Positions 1 to 8,581 of a stretch of DNA of 41,792 nucleotides are shown here, piece by piece. The stretch is from Fragilaria radians (Eukaryota > Bacillariophyta > Fragilariophyceae > Fragilariales > Fragilariaceae). Under the pieces are notes generated by a model. That model was not told the origin of the DNA and made no database searches. It was given only the letters and a program-made list of their open reading frames with translations. The translations under genes were made by a program, and so were the position numbers. How positions within the stretch are numbered: position 1 is the stretch's first letter; every line of letters begins with the position of its first letter. The stretch covers positions 1 to 41,792 of the forward strand of contig CAAAJI010000432.1 in assembly GCA_900642245.1 (NCBI GenBank), read 5' to 3'.

Positions 1-1262
1 CTTAAGTTAAACCCAGTTTTAATGGCCTTGTTAATACTGAAAGGGTTGACACACAAATCAGGCACATACTTAACTTCATTGATGGTTACATCCAAGGTAG
101 AACCATCAAGTTGGACGACGCGACGCTTAAGACTTCCAACCTTAGTTGCCATCATGCTGTCGCCGTTTCCAACTGTAATGGTTTCTGCAATGTCCTTTAT
201 ATCAAACATGCCTTCAATTGACTTGCAATAATGTCCACACGCTCCACTATCACATATCCAAATATCATCACTTAGGGTTTCATTCTTAGAGGTAGCAGTA
301 AATACGACATCTTGTGACTCGTAGTTTTGTCGGTTAACATTACCGTTATTGTTACTTGGATTGTTGTTTCGGGCTTCCTTCTTTTTCAATTTGTGGCAAT
401 TTCGCTTGTCATGACCGGTCTTGCGGCAGTACGAACAAAAAATGCCGCCATTTGAGTTACCGTTATTACCACCATTGTTGACTGCGCGATTTTTACATTG
501 AAAAGCCTTATGCCCGATTAAACCACAACTGCGACATTTTCCCTTAAATTGACCGCTGAAAAGAGCTTGTTCCTCCAGAATTTCGCCATCTCCACTGTTT
601 CCAGACTTTGCATTTAACCTTTCAAATCGTAGATTTAACTCTCCCTTAATTTCTTCAACAGTTAACGGTTGATTAATGTCCCCAACTCTTCTTTCCATCA
701 TTGCAAGTTGTAGCTCATAGTCTGAAGTAAGGTTGTTTAGAATATGAATCATGAATTGGTTTTCCGAAATGCTTGATCCCATAGTTTCAAGTCTGACACG
801 AAGATCCTCTAACTCTGTAATCCAAACTTCTGGATCTTGACCTTTCCTTAATGACAGCTCCCTAAACTGCTTCTCCAGCTTCACTAATGTAGGAGCAGAC
901 ACAGGCTCATATTTATTCTTAAGCCTTTCCCAAGCACTAGCTGCATTACCATCCGGGTGATCCTTTGTCTTGCACCCCTTAACCAAATTGAAAGCCGTTT
1001 TACCACTGCTTGTTGTAACATCAATCGAAAGAATGAGTTCAGTAAAGGCAATGTCATTCATTTCGATAATTCTGGACTTTTCCTTTCCAGTGTCAGAAGT
1101 TACGTCAATTTCTTCATCAGCTCTTGGAATGGACCACTTTCCTAATAACAACTCCTTAAAACCACACCTCTTTGCCTTAGAAAGAAACTTTTCACTCCAA
1201 ATAGGCCACTCATCAACCTTTCCGCAGAAAGGGATTACTCTGATAGTACTTAAATCAGTCAT
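1..1262 (-). CDS. Ty1/copia Gag-Pol polyprotein, N-terminal part (runs off left edge)
   Basis: An ATG at 1262 opens a frame that I checked codon by codon to the window edge without a stop, giving about 420 residues. The first 230 residues match a copia-type Gag in character (residues such as AWERLKNKY and LEKQFRELSL). Two zinc knuckles of the CX2CX4HX4C type follow at about residues 243-256 (CRSCGLIGHKAFQC) and 276-289 (CSYCRKTGHDKRNC). These bind RNA in Gag. The motif ICDSGACGHYC at about residue 335 carries the DSG triad of the aspartic protease, placed directly after Gag in the same frame as in Ty1/copia elements. Integrase, RT and RNase H would lie beyond the edge. The frame is intact while neighbouring retroelements are broken, so this is probably the youngest element here. 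Confidence 0.93.
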   Translation of the reverse strand, partial: MTDLSTIRVIPFCGKVDEWPIWSEKFLSKAKRCGFKELLLGKWSIPRADEEIDVTSDTGKEKSRIIEMNDIAFTELILSIDVTTSSGKTAFNLVKGCKTKDHPDGNAASAWERLKNKYEPVSAPTLVKLEKQFRELSLRKGQDPEVWITELEDLRVRLETMGSSISENQFMIHILNNLTSDYELQLAMMERRVGDINQPLTVEEIKGELNLRFERLNAKSGNSGDGEILEEQALFSGQFKGKCRSCGLIGHKAFQCKNRAVNNGGNNGNSNGGIFCSYCRKTGHDKRNCHKLKKKEARNNNPSNNNGNVNRQNYESQDVVFTATSKNETLSDDIWICDSGACGHYCKSIEGMFDIKDIAETITVGNGDSMMATKVGSLKRRVVQLDGSTLDVTINEVKYVPDLCVNPFSINKAIKTGFNL

Positions 1263-1581
1263 TTTCGAACTGAACAACGAGTGCCAACTAAACAAGGATC
1301 TGCTTGATGAAAACGTAGTTTTAATAGACGCTTACAGGGTACCCACGTTTAAACGTGTTGAAATGTCGTCTACAAAGTTAAAACAAACTACAAAGAAGAA
1401 GCTTCTCAGACAAAGAGGTTTCACTAATAGTTGTGTGCTATACCAAAGATTAAATTCAACTAACTACCTTACCGAATCTTCTTAAATTAGTGGCCTCAAA
1501 AAGATATAGATATCCCTAATGGATAACCCTCAAACAAATAAATAACTAAAAACTCTGAACGTAAGGGATATTTCCAATAAA
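1263..1581 (-). mobile_element. Copia 5' leader and probable 5' LTR
   Basis: Between the Gag start and the point where similarity to the non-LTR fragment E10 stops (about 1582) lie about 320 bp with no coding signal. This is where the 5' LTR and the primer-binding site should be. I could not fix the LTR ends: no clear TG...CA pair is visible, and two candidate TGG starts for a primer-binding site (near 1447 and 1296) cannot be separated without the 3' LTR, which lies outside the window. Confidence 0.55.
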
Positions 1582-2046
1582 TCCTGATAGCATCTTGATG
1601 ACTCACATATAATTATTAAACTCTCAGACGATTATTTTTTATAATCCCCAAACTATCAAGTCAAACACGTCTATAAATTTGCATCAAAGGTAGGCAATTG
1701 ATATTATTTCTTGACAATATGATAGTATTTGAGTAATACTGTAAAGTGATGACTTCCCTCCTTTTATTTGTACAAAATGTTCCAACGGGTTGCTAATTGC
1801 CTTGAATCTCATCATTAGCATGTTTGTCCACAAGTATATTTAATTTTTCTGGAATCGAATTGTCGCTTGAAGGTTGTTGATGTCCTTTAAGACAACAAAA
1901 CTTGCCTCCCAGCGGTATGTGCTTCTGAATGCAATTCGTGTTGTTGTATCTATTGTAATCTTGTAATGACGGATAAGTTGTCACAGTATAATGTCCATGT
2001 AACCTGTTGTTGATGAATTGTGAAGCATGTTTCTGTTTATGCCAAT
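1582..2046 (-). pseudogene. Non-LTR fragment E10: RNase H and downstream region
   Basis: Read on the minus strand, this fragment begins inside an RNase H domain with residues QQVTWTLYCDN, the third catalytic Asp region. It continues with a degenerate LKGHQQ (normally HVKGHQ) and NILVDKHANDEIQGN, the last catalytic Asp. It then runs through KGGKSSLYSITQI-like sequence to a decayed VIKML. The closest relative in the window is E3, which has NILVDKHANEEIQGN in the same order. Several frame changes and stops break it. Its right edge abuts E9 in the middle of an RNase H domain, and its left edge is cut by the copia insertion near 1582. Confidence 0.8.
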
Positions 2047-2796
2047 TGGAGATGACTGCATGTCCCTTAACATGACAAAAATGTCCATTTTCGGAAATGA
2101 TTTTGCGAATGGCTGAGAATGCATCTGAGTCCGTTCATTCAATGTTTACTGGGGAGCTTTTTAAGACATTCAAGCAATAAATGAGGGCCTTGTTATTGCA
2201 GTACAGTGTCCACTTTGTGTGTTGTCGTTGAATATGAAGATGCAGTGCGTTTAATGCCAAGTACACTCCAAAAGCCTCTGCTCTGAACAACAAGATGTGT
2301 GTTTCCTCTAGAGAATGTTGACACGTTTTTATGACCTGTCCTGTGTTGTTTGTGACAATCCATTTGATTGCTGCTTTCCTTATGGATAGAAGCGTCCGTG
2401 ACAATGACAATCTCATCAGGGAGTTGTAGCAATTTGTGGTCATCATGAAGAGTTGTCAATCAAGAGGGGTTATGGATTTTTGTATACTCTCATGGTATAA
2501 CCCCCAAGATGGAATTGATGCATGGAATAACATCATCTGGTAACTTCTGGAGTTGTGTTGTTGTTCTTTTTTGTATTTGCAACCAGATCGGACGTATAGA
2601 TAATCGTTGTTGCAATACATTGGACATGAGCGTCTTATGTTGCCAGAACATACCATCTTGGTGAATTACTTTTTGTGAGCATTGATCTGGCGTTCCCGTG
2701 CTGATAACACTCCATTTTGATGTATTTACCATCAACTGTGGCAATGTCACTCAGAGTGAGAGCATGCAGATAAATGCGACACTGGTTGATATTGCT
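2047..2796 (-). pseudogene. Non-LTR fragment E9: post-RT region and RNase H
   Basis: The fragment starts abruptly with SNINQCRIYLHALTLSDI, a conserved block just after the RT domain in this family. It continues to IVTDASIHKES (first RNase H Asp), LFRAEAFGVYLALNAL (catalytic Glu), WTLYCNNKALI (third catalytic position, Asp changed to Asn) and CHVKGHA. It is most like E7, but the SKPNKSVW block between the two domains is missing and the frame changes several times. There is no endonuclease, RT core or 3' end. It lies between the zinc finger of E8 and the RNase H of E10. Confidence 0.8.
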
Positions 2797-4576
2797 AATT
2801 TGGATTTGCATTGCATCTCAAAATGTGATGAATTGTTTCTTCCTCTTTTTTACATAAGGGGCATTGTGATAGTATATCATTGTTTTGTTGGTGTCAATGA
2901 ATGTATCATTTTTAGGATTGACATTGATTTCGGAAATTTTGATATGATTTTTTTATAAAGCTCCCAATCAATGTGATGATACTTGACTGATCATCATTTT
3001 TTTGTCTGATGTAATTGCCTTGTTTGCCATGTCATCCACCCAATTGTTTAGAACGACTTTGAGTTTCTGTCCATTCTTGTTATCAAGCTTTTGATGACCT
3101 TTCACATGCTAAAATTCTCCGTTTGGAAGTACTTTTTGTCTGATTGATTCGAGGATATCTGAATCTATCCATTCTGATGGAATTTCATTTTCTCCTTGTG
3201 CTATTTGTAACCTTTCCACCAGGGCTTGATTATCACAATAGAGTGTCCATTGTTGCACTTCAAATACGTGATTTTGGAGCATGGCAATGGCATTTAAAAT
3301 TCCAAATGCTTCCGCTCAATACGATGATATGTTTTCCTCTCCAATTCTTGCCGAATGACTAACAATAATTTTCCCTTTTAGAGTTGCAATTATCCAAGCA
3401 AGGGCGGCTTTTTCTTGATGAACTGAAGCATCTGTTGCTATGATAACTTCTGGTGGGAATTGGCCTTTAAAATGTTTCTTTTGTGCATAAGCTGTGATAA
3501 TTTGTTGTTTGTTTTGTTTTCTTTGCTATCCTCCAGATTTGTTCTCTCGGAATATAATGTTTGTTTTGTTAATGTGAATATTACTGGTACCGCTTCCTTG
3601 GGAATGTCTATCGGTTCATTTCTTGTTCTTATGGTTGGATGCACTTGATGTAGCTTATTACCTTTCTTTTGGTAAGTCATTCCGTTGTGAAAATAGTGTT
3701 TGTATTGTTGCCTATACTGGTCTGAAGTGACTATCCATTTTCCGAGTCTAGATTTTAGGCGCCGTGAATTTGGTAGAACGTAATGATCTAGGAGCTGTTT
3801 CCAATATGTCCAGGTTGCTTTATTTGGTTTTGGTAATCTTATCCACATTATATTTGTCTTTTTTGGTGAAGCTTCTTTCCAGGTTTAGAATTGCGTCTCA
3901 ATCATGGTACCAATCTTGTTTGATATGTCTGCAATTGCGAGTGCTTGTAAGCACATTCAACATTGATTGATACATCATAATGTTTTGAGGCTCAGCCCTT
4001 GCTTGTGAGCCAAGTCTATGATGATTTTGTCTTGTTCTCTCAATGCTGGTAGACTGTCTATCTTTGTATGCACTTGAATGTTATATAATGTGTGGTGAAC
4101 TTGTATACCTCAAAGAACCACTTGGAATTTGCATATTCGAGGTGTACATTTTTCGTTTGTGTTGAGAGTGGACAGTCTTGTGTTCCAATTTTGTATCTCC
4201 ACCACAGGTAAGTGATGTGAAATAGATGATTGATTTTTCCGCTCGATTGACATGCACAAATGATTTGAATTATGTTTCCTGATCCTTGATACATGTAGAT
4301 ATCCATCATATGAAGGCCTCCCCAGTGTTTGCTCCCTAATGATACGCCTTTTGGTGTGCTTCCGTGGAAACCATTCTTTTGAAGTGTTATTTGTAATAAT
4401 CGTGATGTAAGTTTATCTGCTTGAACTTTGCTGATGTTGGCGATCCCTGTTGTGTATGTAATTCTTGGTATAAGAATTGACCTGTAAAATTGTGCGAATT
4501 CGTTGTACATCAATCTTGTGGTATGTATCTGTTTCAAATTGTGTTTCACCTTTTCTTGGAGTAAGGTGTCTTGATG
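2797..4576 (-). pseudogene. E8 ORF2, 3' part: RT thumb region, RNase H and CCHC-like finger
   Basis: This is the downstream half of the E8 ORF2, separated from its upstream half by the 4,001-bp DNA transposon. In order it contains the region after the RT core (GFHGSTPKGVSLGSKHWGGL, then HITYLWWRYKIG), a KPNKATWTYWKQLLDHYV block, and an RNase H with VIIATDASVHQEKAALAWII, AEAFGIL, WTLYCDNQAL and HVKGHQ. A finger, CPLCKKEEETIHHILRC, follows near 2830. At least two in-frame stops hit the RNase H (one before AEAFGIL, one before HVKGHQ) and frames shift elsewhere. It resembles E4 most. It ends at the finger, where E9 sequence takes over, so the natural C-terminus and 3' UTR are lost. Confidence 0.87.
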
Positions 4577-4578
4577 TA
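4577..4578. other. TA target-site duplication, left copy
   Basis: The dinucleotide TA immediately outside the left inverted repeat is matched by TA at 8580-8581 outside the right one. On the coding (minus) strand, removing the element plus one TA joins the codons GCA GCA ATA to CAT CAA GAC in the same frame. E4 has the corresponding KIHQHQLF here, so the insertion site is fixed to the base. Confidence 0.88.
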
Positions 4579-4608
4579 CAGTAATCTCTTGCTTAGGTGC
4601 GCACTTTG
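4579..4608 (+). repeat. Left terminal inverted repeat of the DNA transposon
   Basis: It matches the reverse complement of 8550-8579 at 26 of 30 bases. Just inside, the octamer GCGCACTT recurs three times (near 4599, 4623 and 4640), once in the terminal repeat and twice beyond it. The palindromic core TGCGCA or GCGC suggests transposase-binding subterminal repeats. That role is inferred. Confidence 0.85.
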
Positions 4609-4699
4609 AACACAGGCTGCGAATGCGCACTTAGCAGAGAGTGCGCACTTTAGTGTTTGTAAGCCAGCTTGTGTGGCAAGAGTTGCTTTTGATGTATTC

Positions 4700-7384
4700 T
4701 ACAAGTAAGCAAGGTTAGAATGGGGAGGTGTGGTGTTTCCCCCGAGGGTTGTGTTATCTTGGGTTGGGATACCTCCCTTGTATTTCCAGAGATACTCCTC
4801 TTTGTTTTGTAATATGGATTAAACCTCACTTTTTTTTGTACAAGTTGATGGATTGTGTGCCAAATGATGTGAAGCAGTATCGATAGCTGAACCAGAGAGA
4901 GTACTTGAATGCTCTCTGTGTGGAAGAATCTCTGTAGGCTGATAGAGAAGTTTCTTAACAGAAAGAAAATCAGGAAGTTTTGGTGGTGATAAAAAATGTC
5001 CAAGGTTTTTAGGTCTGTGGTGGCACACGATTACTTTTGAGATATGCGTCTTCTTGCCTGTTGACCCGTGGAGGTCTTTGAAGGCTGTATTGTCTGGAGG
5101 AGCATATGTTGTATTTTCTTGGGTGGAACATTATGTGGGTGGTGGACATAGTCTAAGAATACACATGGTGGTTTCTTTTGGAGAAGATGAAGGTCTGGTG
5201 GGATGGTGGAGTTCAAGGGTGTTTGCAGCAATTTTTGAAAAGCTGATTGTATTTGTAAGGCTGAGTAGCCTCGTACCAGGAGGCAAAGTTTCAGATTCTT
5301 TAGATACTTCTTTAGTGAATCCTGGCATGTAGTGATTCTCTTTATGTGAGTGATTCTACCACTAATCAGGGCTGTGCAGACCATGGGGAGGGTGAGCTGA
5401 GCGTGGTGGAATGTATAGGTAAAGATTGAGTGATTTCTCATAGGGAGAAACAAGAATCTTGTTTCTCTTGATTGTGTGGACAATGTCAAGAAAGTGAACA
5501 GATGTGGAGCGGGTGGAGAACTCCCATGTTAGGTTCCCAAAAGAGTTGTAAGTCTTTTTGAAATTAATAAAGGCTTTGTCACCTTCGGAGTCAGTCAGTG
5601 ACTCATCAGGTAGCCAATTACTGAGTGTGTTGTCAATGTATCGGCCATAGAAAATGATGTTCTTTTGTTTAGGGATTATATCCATTTCATGAATAACAAA
5701 GTACAAAGTGGCATACATTGGGGCTGCGGGTGAGCCCATTGCTGTACCAGATTGTTGTATCCAATATGTATTGCCAAATTTGAAGGTTGTGTTGTTCATG
5801 ATCATGTCTAATCCTGAAAGAAGAATATCAACATCTACATTGAGTTGTGCAGGAATCTCTAGGTGTGATTCTCTGAGGAAGTTGGATATGGCGTCCAAGG
5901 CGTGTGCGGTGTCAATGTTGGTATACATTGATATCGCATCTGCAGTGAATAACGCGGCTCGAGGTTGAAGAATTGTGTTATGTAACAAGTTATCAACACC
6001 TGCTTTGACACAGTATGAGCTTCGAAAGATGTAGGGCAGATTGTTACAGATTGCTTGTAATTGTTTATCTACCCACTTCCCTAGGACTTCAAGAAGGCTT
6101 CCGCTTACAGAGACGATTGGTCGTGTGGTCCAGGGATTTTTGTAAATCTTGGCCAAAAGATAAAAATAGGCGTATGGATCTGTGACTCTCTGTAGGGAGC
6201 GTGTCAGAAATATTCTGTCTGGATGGCTGTCAGGGAAATTCAGTTCAAGGAATGTGCAAAGTTTAGCCTTCAATTTGGTTACATGCATAGCGGCAGCGGT
6301 AGGATGGAGACGCTGATAGGCATCTGTATTATGGAGATGATTGTGAAATGCGTGTGACAAATATTGCTGTCTGTCAATGATTGCAGGTCCAAGATTCGTA
6401 TCTGTTTTGATGATCATAAGGCTAGGATGAGCTTGGAGAGATAGCAATAACTTTCTTTGATATATAGAAAGATTTGTACCATTGTGCCTGTTTAAGGCTG
6501 GGATATGGGTGCAGAGGTGGGAGATTGTTGTGTCTATTTGATCTCTGCATTTTTTGGAATCTCATTCAGGGAGGGAGTCCAGTCAGACCGGATGTATAGG
6601 TTGGATGTGAACTCATTGTCCTGATGTCCTGCAAAATATGTCTTGATCAGTAGATCTCTTTTAAATCGGTCCAGGTCTAGATTCCTAAGATTGTTGAGAA
6701 TTGGGGCCTGGAGGCAGTAGTTAAGCCCAAGGCCGATTAGTTGTTTAATTTTTTTTGGGACAGTGTGAAGAAATTGGGGAGAAACCAGTTTATGGAAAGC
6801 AAGGTTAGATGGTGTGTCAAAATAAAGCCATGTAGGGGTGTTTCCCAGATTAATGACAACAATTCTAAAGGGACTGGCAGATAAGGAGATTGTAAGGTTG
6901 AATTCATATTGTACAGAGAAAAGAGCTCTATGAGTGGTGTAGGAGAGATTGGTTTCTATTTCGCTGTCTTTTTTATAGAGTTTTTCTTCTTCCTTTTTAT
7001 ATTGTCGCCTTTGCCAGCGTTGGATTTGCTTTCTTGAGTAACCGAACCTTTTACAGTTTTTGTTTTTGGGGTAGCATTGGAGGTTGGTTTCCGCTGTTGG
7101 GAGGTTTGTCTGGTGGGTGTAGCCGTCCTGGAGCGTGTTGCTTTCCCGTTGGAAGGTGGTCTGGTCTGGGTAGACAAGGCGCCTAGCTCTGTGTTGGAGC
7201 ATTGAGATTTGGCCCCTTGAGTTGTGTTTTTTCCTTTTTAGGATTTGTAGTGGTATTGCTAAGAGAGGGCTTGAGCTTGTTAAGCTCTTTTAAAACTTCT
7301 TTGTGAACTAGCAAACAAAGGAGTTGCAGCGATATCGTGGGTTTGTCATCGGCAAGCATTGCAGTGGTTGTAGCTTTATCTTGG
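4700..7384 (-). pseudogene. Penelope-like retroelement RT, endonuclease not seen, decayed
   Basis: The minus strand carries a Penelope-like RT in several broken frames. Upstream is a basic segment around 6990-7060 (QRWQRRQYKKEEEK) and LIGLGLNYCLQAP near 6720. The core at 6447-5362 shows TNLGPAIIDRQQYL, then motif A FTADAISMYTNID, motif B QSGTAMGSPAAPMY and motif C GRYIDNTL. Families of this type normally read YIDD, so the second catalytic Asp is Asn here (codon 5629-5631). After the core, ISGRITHIKR and LLVRGYSALQIQ match the usual post-RT region, and CHHRPKNLGHFLSP follows near 5000. No GIY-YIG endonuclease is visible. Stops near 6447-6534 and frame changes near 5360 and 5030 make it inactive. 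It lies inside the pogo-like element, opposite in strand to the transposase remnant. Confidence 0.85.
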
Positions 7385-7386
7385 GC

Positions 7387-7967
7387 TCATTGCTGTGTTA
7401 TGAAGTCATGCCTTTGGTTTTCCTTCTGAATAACAGTCAGTTGAGTGGAGTAAGACTGTAATGGCATAAACAATAGGTTGTTGAGAAGTTCTTCAGTGTG
7501 GTTGAGGTATTCAATGAAGCTTTCATGATGGGCATTAAATACACTCTTGTAGTTTGTAAATGCTGGATTGTGTGTGCCTGGAAAATCTTTAGAACGAATA
7601 GCAATTTGTTCCTCAACGGTTATCTCAAGTTGTGAGTTGTTAAGTTCAGTTAACAGAGTATCAGATTGGAATAACACCTCGGTTGTAAACGCAAAGAGGA
7701 GGGAATGGTCGTTGTCTTGGCTATCAGGGGTGATAGGGGCTCCCAGCTCCACAATAAAAAATTGATAGCAATAAAGACATATCTTTAGCAATAGTTCAAA
7801 GATTTTTTGGATTGTTTGTTCCTTTCGAGCAGCGCAGCCTCCATCATGATGTTCTTAGCATTCTTGATGTAATCAGATGTAATGGTGTTGAAAGAGGACG
7901 CCAGTGTCATAAAATTGGAAGTCCTAGACACTTTGTTAGAGCCAGACAAGTATCTTACCAATATCAA
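7387..7967 (-). pseudogene. Unrecognised ORF upstream of the Penelope-like RT, possibly its N-terminus
   Basis: Two overlapping minus-strand frames, 7967-7785 and 7791-7387, read as one protein if a single frame change near 7788 is allowed. The combined product is about 190 residues, acidic to neutral, with no motif I know (it includes NDHSLLFAFTTEVLFQ and HHESFIEYLNHTEELL). It lies directly upstream of the Penelope-like RT on the same strand, so it could be the N-terminal part of that protein. Its right end meets the transposase remnant of the other strand. Function unknown. Confidence 0.4.
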
Positions 7968-8549
7968 TTGAAAATTGCTTGAGGAAAGCAGACAAATCCA
8001 TTGAATTCCGAGATGAAATTTGCCCGTGGCAAGATATCATTAAGACTGAACAAGTTTATGAGCTCATAGAAGATATGGAGGAGCTTACCATTGAAGATAT
8101 TGATGCATTTGTTCATGCCGATGATCATGATGCACCTGAATTTGTTGAAGTAATCAAAGAAGATATTAAAGACTTAATGGATGAGCTCCACAATGTTCAG
8201 CTTGATATGAATGAAGATGAAGAAATTAATAATTACAAAGTTGTCAATCTTAATGATCCGCCAGTGGTTTGCAATATTGAAGATGTGTTTGCTGACATTG
8301 TATCTTTAGGACCTAAAATAATGCACACTTTCACCAAAGAGTCGCATCAGGGCCTGTGTATTGCACATGAAAATATGTTATCACTGGCTATGAATATAAA
8401 AAGGGAGCAAAATCGTAAAAAATCAATGAGGCCAAAAGTTCAATCTGCTATACATGATTTTTTAAATTTAAGAAATAAAATTTTAAAAATAAAGTTGAAC
8501 TTGGAATTTCCCCTTTTAAAATGCACACTTTACCGAGATGCCCACTTAA
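7940..8549 (+). pseudogene. Pogo/Tigger-like transposase, C-terminal remnant
   Basis: This is the only substantial plus-strand gene remnant. The frame is open from 7940 and reads ISIENCLRKADKS near 7964-8000. This resembles the TIxNCFRKAGF motif that ends the DDE domain of pogo and Tigger transposases. It is followed by a strongly acidic tail (DMEELTIEDIDAFVHADDHD and similar) and a short basic patch, REQNRKKSMRP, as is common after that motif. The frame runs without a stop through the right inverted repeat into E8 sequence, so the natural stop is lost. The N-terminal DNA-binding domain and the DDE core are missing, apparently replaced by the Penelope-like element. The identification is from motif memory only. 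Confidence 0.62.
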
Positions 8550-8579
8550 CAAAGTTTGCACTTAAGCAAGAGATTTCTG
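8550..8579 (-). repeat. Right terminal inverted repeat of the DNA transposon
   Basis: This is the inverted partner of 4579-4608. The four mismatches fall at positions 4, 18, 23 and 24 from the outer end. The outer base is followed by TA at 8580-8581. Diverged AAGTG-type subterminal repeats lie inside it. Confidence 0.85.
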
Positions 8580-8581
8580 TA
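8580..8581. other. TA target-site duplication, right copy
   Basis: This is the partner of TA at 4577-4578. On the coding strand it completes the ATA codon of E8 ORF2 just before the insertion. Confidence 0.85.

Larger units (their letters stand above)
4579..8579 (+). mobile_element. TA-inserting DNA transposon, pogo/Tigger-like, 4,001 bp
   Basis: The ends form a 30-bp terminal inverted repeat, 26 of 30 positions identical, starting CAG(T/A)AATCTC. Both ends are flanked by TA. This is the insertion habit of the Tc1/mariner/pogo superfamily, and CAGT-type ends next to TA are usual there. Inside, only the C-terminal part of a transposase is left (7940-8549, plus strand). Most of the interior is a Penelope-like element on the minus strand. 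The element splits the RT gene of E8 so cleanly that excision of element plus TA leaves the reading frame open. The pogo assignment rests on the TA target, the CAGT end and the NCLRKA motif. The DDE catalytic core is absent. Confidence 0.82.

Noticed and set aside
22..1485. Plus-strand ORFs opposite the copia region.
   Set aside because: The minus strand holds a continuous Gag-Pol frame with zinc knuckles and protease, so the plus-strand frames are shadows.
5054..5332. Plus-strand ORF of 92 codons and similar plus-strand ORFs elsewhere.
   Set aside because: They lie opposite recognisable retroelement coding sequence and carry no motif of their own. They are antisense shadows.
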